Translations under genes and position numbers: made by a program
Shown here: positions 24,209-31,776 of the stretch, piece after piece
Layout: the number at the start of each line of letters is the position of its first letter
Position numbering within the stretch: the stretch's first letter is position 1
The notes under the pieces: generated by a model
The model's database searches: none
The model's input: the letters and a program-made list of their open reading frames with translations, nothing else
What the model was told of the DNA's origin: nothing
Source of the DNA: Candidatus Methanomethylophilaceae archaeon
Lineage (GTDB): Archaea; Thermoplasmatota; Thermoplasmata; Methanomassiliicoccales; Methanomethylophilaceae
Assembly (NCBI GenBank): GCA_017461225.1
Contig: JAFTYV010000058.1
Coordinates: 20,211 to 84,210 of the forward strand
DNA: 64,000 bases
Reading direction: 5' to 3'

Positions 24209-25624
24209 ATGTCTGGGCCGGAGCACAGTTGCGGGGTCGTAGGTATAAGTGCCGATTTCGACGTCGCATCAGCGATGCACACGGCCTTGATGATCATCCA
24301 GCACCGCGGGCAGGAGAGCGCGGGGCTGTCCACCTTCAACGGTCAGACCATCGAGTCTGTGAAGGGTAATGGACTGGTCACCGTCGCTCTTCCGAAGGAG
24401 GAGGTCAAGGGCCTCCTCGGTCACGTCGGTATAGGGCACGTCAGGTATGCCACTGCTGGAAACAAGAGCATAGCGTATGCTCAACCCATCACGGTCACCA
24501 CGAATTTTGGTCCCGTGGCGGTTGCCCACGACGGGGAGATCACGAACTTCGCCGAACTGAAGGAGAAGTGCATGAGGGGCGGTTCCACGTTCCTCACCGA
24601 ATCCGACGGCGAGCTCATCATCAAACTCGTCGCGAAGTACATGAACCAGTGCAACGACCCCGTGAAGGCCATCCGTGCCGTCATGGGGGAGTTGGACGGT
24701 TCCTACGCCCTCGTCGTGATGGTGGGCGGAAGGCTGTTCGGTGTCAGGGACCCCTACGGGTTCAAACCCCTCTCCATCGGCAAGGTCGACGGAGGGTACA
24801 TGGTCGTATCCGAGACCGCCGCCATCGATTCGCTCAGGGGCGACTTCGTCAGGGATGTGGAACCCGGTGAGATCTGCGAGATCACCAGGGACATGTACAA
24901 GACGTACCCGAACCCGGTCCAGCACCCCCGTGCGACCTGCATGTTCGAGTGGGTGTACTTCGCCAGGCCCGATTCCGTCATCGACGGGGTGGGTGTCTAC
25001 GAGGTGCGCAGGAACATAGGCAGGGTCCTCGCCAGGGAGTGTCCCGCGGATGTGGATTTCGTCATGCCGGTCCCGGACTCCGGTCGTGCCCATGCGATCG
25101 GATACGCCTGCGAGGCGGGAATCCCCTACGAGGAGGGGTTCATGAAGAACCGTTTCGCCGACAGGACCTTCATAATGCCCACCCAGAAGGAGAGGGAGTT
25201 CGCAGTGTCCATGAAGATGAACCCCATCAAGAAGACCGTGGAGGGCAAGCGCATCATGATCGTGGACGACAGCATCGTCAGGGGCACCACGTTGAAGAAG
25301 CTGGTCGCAATGCTCAGGAAGGCGGGTGCCAGGGAGGTCCACGTCCGTATCGGATGTCCTCCCGTCATCGCTCCGTGCTACTACGGTGTCGACATGAAGA
25401 CCAGGGACGAGTTCATCGCCAACCATTACAGCGTCGAGGAGATATGCGGCATCATAGGTGCCGACAGTCTCGGATACATAAGCTACGATGGACTCATCGA
25501 GGCGATCGGGATCAGGGAGGGTGACCTCTGTCTCGCATGCATCAACGGGAAGTATCCGACGATCATCCCGGGCGAAGTGCACAGGTCCCAGTTCCAGTCG
25601 ACCCTCAACCATGATTTCCAGTGA
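24209..25624 (+). CDS. purF: Amidophosphoribosyltransferase
   Basis: 471-residue enzyme making phosphoribosylamine from PRPP and glutamine, the first step of purine synthesis. The N-terminal-nucleophile Cys is Cys8 (EHSCGVVGI), implying removal of a seven-residue propeptide. The glutaminase part has GHVRYATAG, and the PRPP-binding motif IMIVDDSIVRGTT is near residue 349. The start at 24209 is the only one that gives a normal short propeptide. It follows L37e by 10 nt, so a ribosomal and a purine gene share a transcript. Confidence 0.96.
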   Translation: MSGPEHSCGVVGISADFDVASAMHTALMIIQHRGQESAGLSTFNGQTIESVKGNGLVTVALPKEEVKGLLGHVGIGHVRYATAGNKSIAYAQPITVTTNFGPVAVAHDGEITNFAELKEKCMRGGSTFLTESDGELIIKLVAKYMNQCNDPVKAIRAVMGELDGSYALVVMVGGRLFGVRDPYGFKPLSIGKVDGGYMVVSETAAIDSLRGDFVRDVEPGEICEITRDMYKTYPNPVQHPRATCMFEWVYFARPDSVIDGVGVYEVRRNIGRVLARECPADVDFVMPVPDSGRAHAIGYACEAGIPYEEGFMKNRFADRTFIMPTQKEREFAVSMKMNPIKKTVEGKRIMIVDDSIVRGTTLKKLVAMLRKAGAREVHVRIGCPPVIAPCYYGVDMKTRDEFIANHYSVEEICGIIGADSLGYISYDGLIEAIGIREGDLCLACINGKYPTIIPGEVHRSQFQSTLNHDFQ

Positions 25625-25636
25625 TCATCAACCGGC

Positions 25637-25678
25637 GGTCCGATCCGTGTGTATCGGCTCGGACCCCATCTTTTCCAC
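25637..25678 (+). terminator. Terminator of purF
   Basis: A 7-bp stem (GGTCCGA 25637-25643 with TCGGACC 25659-25665) is extended by an inner CGAT/ATCG pairing and followed by a TTTT-containing pyrimidine tract. Confidence 0.65.
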
Positions 25679-25769
25679 TTTTCATCCAGATTCAGCACCC
25701 CATCGGAGTGGTTCGAGATCCCGCCCGATAGAAAGTTTTAATTACATGGAAATAATACCTCATTTTGCC

Positions 25770-25845
25770 GGGCAGGTAGATCAGTTGGAAGATCGTTACA
25801 TTGGCATTGTAGAGGCCGCGAGTTCGAATCTCGCCCTGTCCACCA
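25770..25845 (+). tRNA. tRNA-Ala (GGC)
   Basis: Acceptor GGGCAGG pairs with CCTGTCC, giving the G3-U70 identity pair of tRNA-Ala. The anticodon loop TTGGCAT presents GGC, and CCA is encoded. A TATA-like AGTTTTAATTA lies at 25734-25744. Confidence 0.93.
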
Positions 25846-25856
25846 CTACTTCTTCT

Positions 25857-26720
25857 TCACACCTCTGATTCATCGTTTCTTCGTCTCCATCGGTTCGGGA
25901 AGTACATCCTGTTCATGCCGATGCCCATCGAGAAGAGATCCCCCTCGTCCTCCATGCGTGACAGGATCTTCCGGGTGTAGTAGGGGGTCATCATGAGCGA
26001 TGCGGATATCCTGCGTTCATCGGATCCACGGAACGTCCTGACGAAGGTCAGTACCTGTCTCCTCCGCGATTCGAAGTCCCTGTAGTCCCTCGTCAGCGCC
26101 GGATAGTTCACCACGAACCACCTCTCGTCCCTGACCACTGTGGGCATGAGTCCGGTGCCGGTGTAAGGTTCCCTCATCGCATGCATCCCGTGGCCCCTGA
26201 GTCCCGCACGTCCCCTCTCCAGCATCAGATTGCCCAGGTTGCGGTTGCGTGGCCTGGTGCCGCTCCCGGACCCCAGCAATCCGCCCTTCCACACCCCTCC
26301 TGGAGAGATTATGGACAGAACGTCCGGATCCACGAGGACCGTCACATCCCGTCCCAAGGACAGGTCGCAGTGGATCACCGCGTTCACCACCCCCTCCTCC
26401 AGACCCTTTCGGGGGAAGCGCCTGCAGAGTCCCGTACGTCCCTTGATGTACATGCGGGGGTTCATGCAGTCCAGGACATCCAACACGTCGTCCACCTGGT
26501 TCATGATCGGTCCGGTGGTCCTGTGGACCTGTCCGTAGTGACTGGACACGACCGTGAAGCCCCAGGGACACTGATCGGACAGCAGCAGTGCTAGGTTGTT
26601 GTACAACCCCTCCTCGTTGCGAACCCTCACATCATCCATCATGTGCGGGAAACGGTCGGAGATCCCCTCGAAGGAGAGGTCCTGATCATACGAGGTGAGG
26701 TACTCGTAATAGACTGTCAT
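25857..26720 (-). CDS. HATPase_c_4/RecG-like ATP-binding regulator lacking the AlbA_2 domain
   Basis: 287 residues. The first part contains NEEGLYNNLALLLSDQCPWG, the hinge found after AlbA_2 domains. The middle matches the GHKL-like C-terminal ATPase of that family (RKGLEEGVVNAVIHCDLS, SPGGVWKGG and an RNRNLGNLML block). The C-terminal about 70 residues form a winged helix (FRGSDERRISASLMMTPYYT). The usual N-terminal AlbA_2/Schlafen DNA-binding domain is missing, replaced by about 30 unrecognised residues. Such proteins are annotated as transcriptional regulators or helicase-related. ATG 26720 is chosen; GTG 26726 is an alternative, and a TATA-like box lies at 26743-26751. Confidence 0.65.
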   Translation of the reverse strand: MTVYYEYLTSYDQDLSFEGISDRFPHMMDDVRVRNEEGLYNNLALLLSDQCPWGFTVVSSHYGQVHRTTGPIMNQVDDVLDVLDCMNPRMYIKGRTGLCRRFPRKGLEEGVVNAVIHCDLSLGRDVTVLVDPDVLSIISPGGVWKGGLLGSGSGTRPRNRNLGNLMLERGRAGLRGHGMHAMREPYTGTGLMPTVVRDERWFVVNYPALTRDYRDFESRRRQVLTFVRTFRGSDERRISASLMMTPYYTRKILSRMEDEGDLFSMGIGMNRMYFPNRWRRRNDESEV

Positions 26721-26848
26721 GGGCACGATGAGGTGTTACACGGTAAATACTGCTCATTCGAACTATTAGAAAAGTAGACCTCTAGGTTACATCCCTGATA
26801 CCGATTGTACAAATACGTTCCACAGGATACCAAGGTAAGGTGAATTCA

Positions 26849-27247
26849 ATGGTGGATATACCCGCAAACGTCATGGAGAAGATGGCAGACCCCGCAACGA
26901 CCAAGGTCCTCGTCACAGCATCCGAGAGTGGAAGGCCCCACGCGATCGTGTGTGGAAGCATCGTCGCACCCTCCCCCGACAAGGTCATCGTCGGAGAGGT
27001 CCTCATGAAGAGGGCGGCGGCGAACCTCGCAGCCAACCCCAAGGCGGCGTTTCTCGTCTCCTCCGGCATGGAGTCCTACGAGATCATCGTCAGAAACCCC
27101 GTCCGCATCGCAGAGGGCCCCATCCTCGAGCAGATGAACGAGAACCTCGCCAAGATCAACCTCAAGGCGGCCGCCGTGTGGGCATTCGATGTCTGTGCCG
27201 TCTACAACGAGGGCGCCAACCCCCAGGCTGGAACCCAGATCGCCTGA
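26849..27247 (+). CDS. Pyridoxamine 5'-phosphate oxidase-like flavin-binding protein
   Basis: 132-residue split-barrel protein of the PNPOx/FMN-binding superfamily. Seen: strands TKVLVTASESGRPHAIVCGS and DKVIVGEVLMKRAAANLAAN, then PKAAFLVSSGMESYEI. It is shorter than true PdxH and lacks its C-terminal PLP-binding elements, so it is more likely an F420- or FMN-binding general oxidoreductase or flavin-binding protein (inference). A GGTAAGGTGA ribosome-binding site precedes ATG 26849. It has GCA/GGA-rich codon use like hdrB, suggesting high expression. Confidence 0.75.
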   Translation: MVDIPANVMEKMADPATTKVLVTASESGRPHAIVCGSIVAPSPDKVIVGEVLMKRAAANLAANPKAAFLVSSGMESYEIIVRNPVRIAEGPILEQMNENLAKINLKAAAVWAFDVCAVYNEGANPQAGTQIA

Positions 27248-27260
27248 TGCCGGTGAAACC

Positions 27261-27279
27261 GGGGGCACCACATGCCCCC
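27261..27279 (+). terminator. Hairpin after the PNPOx-like gene
   Basis: A 7-bp stem (GGGGGCA 27261-27267 with TGCCCCC 27273-27279). A T-rich TTTTATA about 15 nt on also serves as the TATA box of the next gene. Confidence 0.5.
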
Positions 27280-27323
27280 TCCAAACCTCTTCCGGTTTTA
27301 TACATACGATGTGATTCACCACC

Positions 27324-27932
27324 ATGGATACGAATGATATCACCTCGTGGGTGGATTCCAACCTCCCCGAGACGATACTGCTCCTGGGTGGTGTGCTGAT
27401 TGTTGCGATAGCACTGTCCTATGCGACCAACCGCGAGTCCCTCAAGTACAAGTTCGTGACGTTCCTCGGCCTCATCTTCGGTGCCGTGATGGCATACGAG
27501 GCCATAACCCTCTACGGGGAGTGGCGTCTCGTCACATCGGTGATCGTGGCGGTGGCCGCGTTCGCCCTCATGATCAGACCGTTCCGTGATGTGCACTTCG
27601 CAGCGATCCTGTCCCTCCTGGTGATGGTGATAATCTACATCGCACTGGGTGAGCTGGCGGGCGTCATGCTCTTCGACAACATAGATCTGACCGTTCTGTC
27701 CGAAGGTTGGCCCAGACTGATCATCGCGTTCATCTTCGGTGCGATCGTCTACATGTTCACGAACTTCGCCGAGGAGATCGTGAAGCTGTTCGGGAAGTTC
27801 CTGAACTTCTGGCCGGTTCTCCTGGTTCTCGGACTCGTCTGTATAGTGGAATCCGTGTTCATGTTCATGGGTTACGGCTCCATTGCGGACTACATCGACA
27901 CCAGTCAGTTGGCCCTGTATCTAAAGCTTTAA
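27324..27932 (+). CDS. Six-helix membrane protein of unknown function
   Basis: 202 residues, almost entirely hydrophobic, with six predicted transmembrane helices and short loops. The most polar spots are YATNRESLKYKF after helix 1 and NFAEEIVKLFGKF before helix 5, a possible amphipathic or re-entrant segment. No transporter or enzyme motif is visible. TATA-like TTTTATACAT lies about 30 nt before the ATG. The tRNA-Arg promoter overlaps its TAA stop. Confidence 0.5.
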   Translation: MDTNDITSWVDSNLPETILLLGGVLIVAIALSYATNRESLKYKFVTFLGLIFGAVMAYEAITLYGEWRLVTSVIVAVAAFALMIRPFRDVHFAAILSLLVMVIIYIALGELAGVMLFDNIDLTVLSEGWPRLIIAFIFGAIVYMFTNFAEEIVKLFGKFLNFWPVLLVLGLVCIVESVFMFMGYGSIADYIDTSQLALYLKL

Positions 27933-27962
27933 ATCATAGTAGGCAATGGGGGGATTTAGAGT

Positions 27963-28040
27963 GGGCTCGTGGCTTAGCCAGGATATAGCGCTGGCCTTCT
28001 AAGCCAGACGCCCCGGGTTCGAATCCCGGCGGGCCCGCCA
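27963..28040 (+). tRNA. tRNA-Arg (UCU)
   Basis: Acceptor GGGCTCG pairs with CGGGCCC, the anticodon stem CTGGC/GCCAG closes a loop presenting TCT, and discriminator G and CCA are encoded. A TATA-like GCTTTAAATCAT lies at 27924-27935. Confidence 0.93.
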
Positions 28041-28086
28041 AGGATGCATCACCCTCGGTGATGACGCATTCAAGGAAGGAAATCAC

Positions 28087-28194
28087 ATGAAGAGAGGCTC
28101 ACGCGCCTGGAAGAAACGCGGCAACCAGCGTTGGAAATGGCGCAAGAAGAAAATGAGAAGAAGAAAGAGAGCAGCAAAGATGCGCAAGAAGTGA
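28087..28194 (+). CDS. rpl41e: Large ribosomal subunit protein eL41 (L41e)
   Basis: A tiny, extremely basic protein of 35 residues (MKRGSRAWKKRGNQRWKWRK and a similar remainder), with Arg and Lys making up more than half. This matches the single-helix ribosomal protein L41e, which bridges the ribosomal subunits. An AAGGAAGG ribosome-binding site precedes the ATG. A small hairpin (CATCACC/GGTGATG, 28047-28063) separates it from tRNA-Arg, and tRNA-Trp begins 18 nt after its stop, so the three are probably one primary transcript. Confidence 0.88.
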   Translation: MKRGSRAWKKRGNQRWKWRKKKMRRRKRAAKMRKK

Positions 28195-28212
28195 TCCTGA
28201 TATCACACTCCA

Positions 28213-28384
28213 GGGGGTATAGGCTAACCTGGCAGACTGGCGGGCTCCAGTTATTGAGCGTGATTGTAAATGGGTTTGCTGACAGTTGATGATTAACTGG
28301 AGCGATGACTCATTGATTCCGCGGGAGGTAGCTCCTCCCGTAGGTGGAAACCCGCTGACGGGGGTTCAAATCCCTCTGCCCCCA
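28213..28384 (+). tRNA. tRNA-Trp (CCA) with a 99-nt intron
   Basis: Exon 1 (28213-28250) gives acceptor GGGGGTA, D-arm and anticodon stem GCGGG with anticodon CCA at 28247-28249. Exon 2 (28350-28384) gives CCCGC, the T-arm (GGGGG-TTCAAAT-CCCTC) and acceptor TGCCCCC with discriminator A. CCA is not encoded. The intron (28251-28349) interrupts the loop after position 37. TCCA of the anticodon loop can pair with TGGA at 28345-28348, giving the central helix of a bulge-helix-bulge. The intron contains a box C/D guide and a separate 7-bp hairpin (28322-28340). Confidence 0.9.
28255..28312 (+). ncRNA. Intronic box C/D guide RNA for tRNA-Trp positions 34 and 39
   Basis: The terminal stem TGAG (28255-28258)/CTCA (28309-28312) encloses box C GTGATTG (28260-28266), D' CTGA (28279-28282), C' TGATGA (28287-28292) and D ATGA (28305-28308). 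The D guide 28294-28303 pairs perfectly over 10 bp with 28244-28253, crossing the 5' splice site. The fifth base upstream of D (28300) faces C34 (28247). The D' guide 28271-28277 pairs over 7 bp (one G-U) with 28348-28354, placing the fifth base (28274) opposite C39 (28351). Both obey the N+5 rule for 2'-O-methylation, as known for haloarchaeal tRNA-Trp introns. Boxes C and D are non-consensus. Confidence 0.8.
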
Positions 28385-28410
28385 CCTTGCGTATCTTTAC
28401 TGAACTCTTT

Positions 28411-28447
28411 GGCACCTCGAGTGCCGTCAATCCTTTTTCTCATTTTT
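28411..28447 (+). terminator. Terminator of the tRNA-Arg/L41e/tRNA-Trp cluster
   Basis: GGCAC/GTGCC 5-bp stem (28411-28415 with 28421-28425) followed by TTTTT and TTTTTT runs. Confidence 0.65.
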
Positions 28448-28509
28448 TCTATTATAATCCGGTTGTATTTCGAATCCGTTCGCACGTGTGGATGTCCGGG
28501 ATTCGAGTT

Positions 28510-28541
28510 GAGAAAAAAGTAAGTCCGGGGCATGTGCCCCG
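28510..28541 (-). terminator. Terminator of the minus-strand hom-cimA operon
   Basis: On the minus strand, 9 nt after the PFL gene, CGGGGCA/TGCCCCG pairs (28526-28541), and a T-run (CTTTTTTCTC) follows within about 10 nt. This is a textbook intrinsic-type signal. Confidence 0.75.
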
Positions 28542-28549
28542 TGTTTGCA

Positions 28550-29923
28550 TCAGTTCTTGAAACTGTGTATGGGTGCAGGGATCCTTCCGCCACGGTTTAC
28601 GAAGCCGGCACATCCGTATCTGTTCACGGGCATGATCTGCGCCTCCCCGAGGAGGCCTCCGAACTCCGCGAAATCTCCGACACCCTTGCCTATCACGGGA
28701 ATCAGCCTGACCGCGGTGGTCTTCTGGTTCACCATGCCGATCGCCATCTCGTCGGCTATGATTCCGGATATGGTGGTGGCCGGTGTGTCCCCGGGTATGG
28801 CGATCATGTCCAGGCCGACGGAGCACACGCACGTCATGGCCTCGAGCTTCTCGAGGGTGAGCGCACCGATGGCGGCCGCCTCGGCCATGGACCTGTCCTC
28901 TGTCACGGGGATGAATGCTCCACTGAGCCCACCCACGTAGGAGGATGCCATGACTCCTCCCTTCTTCACCTGGTCGTTGAGGATCGCAAGCGCGGCGGTG
29001 GTGCCGGGCGCCCCTGCGTACTCGAGTCCCATCTCGTGCAGGATGTCCGCGATGCTGTCCCCGACCGCCGGTGTGGGGGCGAGGGACAGGTCCACGATGC
29101 CGAACGGGACGTTCAGTCTCCTGGACGCCTCCTTGGCGAAGAGCTGGCCCACCCTGGTGACCTTGAACGCGGTCTTCTTGATCGTCTCGCACAGGACCTC
29201 GAAGCTCTCTCCGTGGACCTTGGAGAGTGCCGTCTTCACGACACCGGGTCCGCTGACACCGACGTTGATGATGCGGTCCGCCTCGGTCACGCCGTGGAAC
29301 GCGCCCGCCATGAACGGGTTGTCGTCGGGCGGGTTGCAGAACACCACCAGCTTGGCACATCCTATGGAGTCCGAATCGCGGGTCTCCTCGGCGGTCCTGA
29401 CGACGATGTCCCCCATGAGTCTCACCGCATCCATGTTTATCCCGGTCCTGGTCGAACCCAGGCTTATGGACGAGCAGACGCAGTCCGTGCAGGCCAGCGC
29501 CTTGGGGATGGACTCTATGAGGTTCCTGTCGGCCTCCGTCATGCCCTTCTGCACCAGTGCGGAGTACCCGCCTATGAAGTTGACTCCGACCTCCTTGGCG
29601 GCCCTGTCGAGGGTCTTCGCCAGTTCCACGAAGTCGTCGGGGCATCTGCATGCGGCGCCCCCGACGATCGCCGCGGGCGTGATCGAGATCCTCTTGTTTA
29701 TCACGGGTACGCCGTACTCGAGACCGATCGAATCCCCGACGGTCACGAGATCCCTCGCGGATTCGGTGATCTTGGTGTAGACCTTCTCGCACAGTCTGTC
29801 CAGATCGGGGTCTATGCAGTCGAGAAGACTGATACCCATCGTGATCGTCCTGACGTCGAGGTTCTCGTTGGAGACCATCTCATAGGTCTCCAGGACTTCT
29901 CCCAGTTCTATCAAGTGCGGCAC
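28550..29923 (-). CDS. PFL-family protein (UPF0210)
   Basis: 457 residues of the UPF0210/DUF711 family, structurally related to pyruvate formate-lyase barrels but without a demonstrated reaction. Recognisable blocks: [16 protein letters not shown] near the N terminus, [34 protein letters not shown] and [17 protein letters not shown], and a C-terminal cysteine-rich [17 protein letters not shown]. There is no glycyl-radical motif. It is always paired with the small ACT protein UPF0237, as here (one-base spacing). It is the last gene of an operon with hom and cimA, hinting at a role in amino acid metabolism. Confidence 0.88.
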   Translation of the reverse strand: MPHLIELGEVLETYEMVSNENLDVRTITMGISLLDCIDPDLDRLCEKVYTKITESARDLVTVGDSIGLEYGVPVINKRISITPAAIVGGAACRCPDDFVELAKTLDRAAKEVGVNFIGGYSALVQKGMTEADRNLIESIPKALACTDCVCSSISLGSTRTGINMDAVRLMGDIVVRTAEETRDSDSIGCAKLVVFCNPPDDNPFMAGAFHGVTEADRIINVGVSGPGVVKTALSKVHGESFEVLCETIKKTAFKVTRVGQLFAKEASRRLNVPFGIVDLSLAPTPAVGDSIADILHEMGLEYAGAPGTTAALAILNDQVKKGGVMASSYVGGLSGAFIPVTEDRSMAEAAAIGALTLEKLEAMTCVCSVGLDMIAIPGDTPATTISGIIADEMAIGMVNQKTTAVRLIPVIGKGVGDFAEFGGLLGEAQIMPVNRYGCAGFVNRGGRIPAPIHSFKN

Positions 29924-29924
29924 C

Positions 29925-30197
29925 TCAGATCCTGTGCATCATGTTGAAGATGTCTTCCCTGTGCGCCTTCACGATGCATCCGATGGATTCTCCGACGGAT
30001 TCGAGTCCGGATGCGAGATCGGAGAACACGCCCTGGAAGCCGTCTATGTCCACTATCATCATCATGTTGATGTACTCCTGGACCGTGGTCTGTTTGATAT
30101 CCAGGATGTTTATGTTGTTCTGGGCGAGGTAGTTGCACATCGTCGCGATGAGTCCGACGCGGTCCTTCCCCACGAGTGTGATGATTATCCTGTTCAT
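29925..30197 (-). CDS. ACT domain protein (UPF0237)
   Basis: A 90-residue single ACT domain ([20 protein letters not shown], then [23 protein letters not shown]), matching UPF0237. ACT domains bind amino acids or small ligands and often act by dimerising. It pairs genetically with UPF0210 and probably regulates it (inference). It starts 22 nt after cimA ends. Confidence 0.9.
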   Translation of the reverse strand: MNRIIITLVGKDRVGLIATMCNYLAQNNINILDIKQTTVQEYINMMMIVDIDGFQGVFSDLASGLESVGESIGCIVKAHREDIFNMMHRI

Positions 30198-30219
30198 GTC
30201 TTCACCTTCCTTTGTATCG

Positions 30220-31776
30220 TTACCTTATCAGTGCGTACTCTATCGAATCCACCAGGGCTATCAGACTTGCCTCTATGACGTTGTCCGAAACCCCCACGGT
30301 GGTCCAGCTGTCGACTCCGTCCGACGACCTTATCAGGACGCGTACGGTGGATGCCGTGGCGCTCTTCCCGTCCAGCACACGGACCTTGTAGTCGGTCAGC
30401 CTGATGTCCCCGAGTTTGGGGTAGAATCTCAGGAGGGCCTTCCTGAGGGCGTTGTCCAGCGCGTTGACGGGTCCGTTGCCGTCGGCGGCCGTGTGCTCCA
30501 CGTTGCCCTCCCTGTCACGGACCTTGACGCTGGCCTCGGAGTCCATCCCGTCGGCGGAGTGCTGGTCGATGTATATCCTGAACCCGGGGACTTCGAACAT
30601 CGGTTCGATCTCCCCTCTGAGCCTCCTCACGATGAGTTCGAAGCTCGCATCGGCACCCTCGAACTGGTACCCCTCCGCCTCCATCCTCTTGATGATGTTC
30701 GTGATGTCCGGGCTGTCGTCGCCGATGTCCATGCCCAGTTCCCTGAGCTTCTCGGACACGCTGGCGTTCCCCGCCATCTCGGAGATCAGGATCCTGCGGA
30801 CGTTGCCCACGGATCCAGGTTCGATGTGCTCGTACGTGCGACTGTCCCTGGCGAGTGCGGAGACGTGTATGCCGCCCTTGTGTGCGAACGCGCGTTCGCC
30901 TACGAACGGGGTCCCCGGAGGTGCCGGCATGTTCGCGATCTCCCCGACGAACCTGGACAGCGGCGTCAGGTCCTCCAGGGACGCATCGGTGTCGTAACCC
31001 ATCTTGAACACGAGGTTGGGTATGACGGAGCAGAGGTCGGCGTTGCCGCACCTCTCCCCCAGTCCGTTCACCGTGCCCTGCACCATCGTGCATCCCGACT
31101 CCACGGCCGCCAGGGTGTTGGCCGTGGCGAGTCCCGAGTCGTTGTGGCAGTGGATCCCCAGCGGTGTCCCCACGGACAGGAGGACCTCGCCCACGGCCTC
31201 GGAGATCTCGGAGGGCAGGCTTCCCCCGTTGGTGTCGCAGAGGATCAGGTACTCGGCCCCTCCGGACTCGGCCGCCCTGAGGGCGTTGATGGCGTACCTG
31301 CTGTTCGACCTGTACCCGTCGAAGAAGTGCTCCGCGTCGAACATCACGTGTTTGCCTGATTCCACGAGGAAGCGCACGCTGTCCTCGATCATGTCCAGGT
31401 TCCTGTCCAAGTCGATGTTCAGTGCATCGGTCACCTGGAAGTCCCATGCCTTGCCGAATATGCAGCACCATTCCGCGGGGCATCCCGCGAGAGCCACGAG
31501 GTTGGGGTCATCGGACGGTCTGTTGGCGGACCTGCGTGTGCTGCCGAACGCCACCAGCTTCGTGTGCGCGAGCTCCAGTTCCGCCGCACGGGTGAAGAAC
31601 TCGTCATCACGGGGGTTGGAGCCGGGCCATCCCCCCTCCACGAAGTCCATCCCGAACGAATCCAGCCTGCGGAGTATGTCCAGCTTGTCCTCGGATGAGA
31701 ACAGGACCCCGTCGGTCTGGGCTCCGTCGCGGAGGGTGGTGTCGTAGATCTGTATCCTTCCCGCTTCCTCTGTCAT
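30220..31776 (-). CDS. cimA: Citramalate synthase
   Basis: Condenses pyruvate and acetyl-CoA to (R)-citramalate, opening the threonine-independent route to isoleucine. The 518-residue length matches the long CimA type with a C-terminal LeuA allosteric domain. Seen: DTTLRDGAQT at residues 11-20, metal-binding GIHCHNDSG, the GTVNGLGERCGNADL loop and a C-terminal regulatory domain (about residues 390-518). The N-terminal EGGWPGSNP stretch favours CimA over 2-isopropylmalate synthase. ATG 31776 overlaps the hom stop by four bases (ATGA), so the two are translationally coupled. Confidence 0.93.
   Translation of the reverse strand: MTEEAGRIQIYDTTLRDGAQTDGVLFSSEDKLDILRRLDSFGMDFVEGGWPGSNPRDDEFFTRAAELELAHTKLVAFGSTRRSANRPSDDPNLVALAGCPAEWCCIFGKAWDFQVTDALNIDLDRNLDMIEDSVRFLVESGKHVMFDAEHFFDGYRSNSRYAINALRAAESGGAEYLILCDTNGGSLPSEISEAVGEVLLSVGTPLGIHCHNDSGLATANTLAAVESGCTMVQGTVNGLGERCGNADLCSVIPNLVFKMGYDTDASLEDLTPLSRFVGEIANMPAPPGTPFVGERAFAHKGGIHVSALARDSRTYEHIEPGSVGNVRRILISEMAGNASVSEKLRELGMDIGDDSPDITNIIKRMEAEGYQFEGADASFELIVRRLRGEIEPMFEVPGFRIYIDQHSADGMDSEASVKVRDREGNVEHTAADGNGPVNALDNALRKALLRFYPKLGDIRLTDYKVRVLDGKSATASTVRVLIRSSDGVDSWTTVGVSDNVIEASLIALVDSIEYALIR

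Noticed and set aside
26727..26848. Possible box C/D RNA (CGATGAG ... CTGA)
   Set aside because: The boxes are far apart, lack internal boxes and flanking stem, and the region already holds two divergent promoters.
28472..28506. CGAATCC/GGATTCG inverted repeat resembling a T-arm fragment
   Set aside because: No acceptor or anticodon stems can be formed around it; too short to call a tRNA remnant or attachment site.
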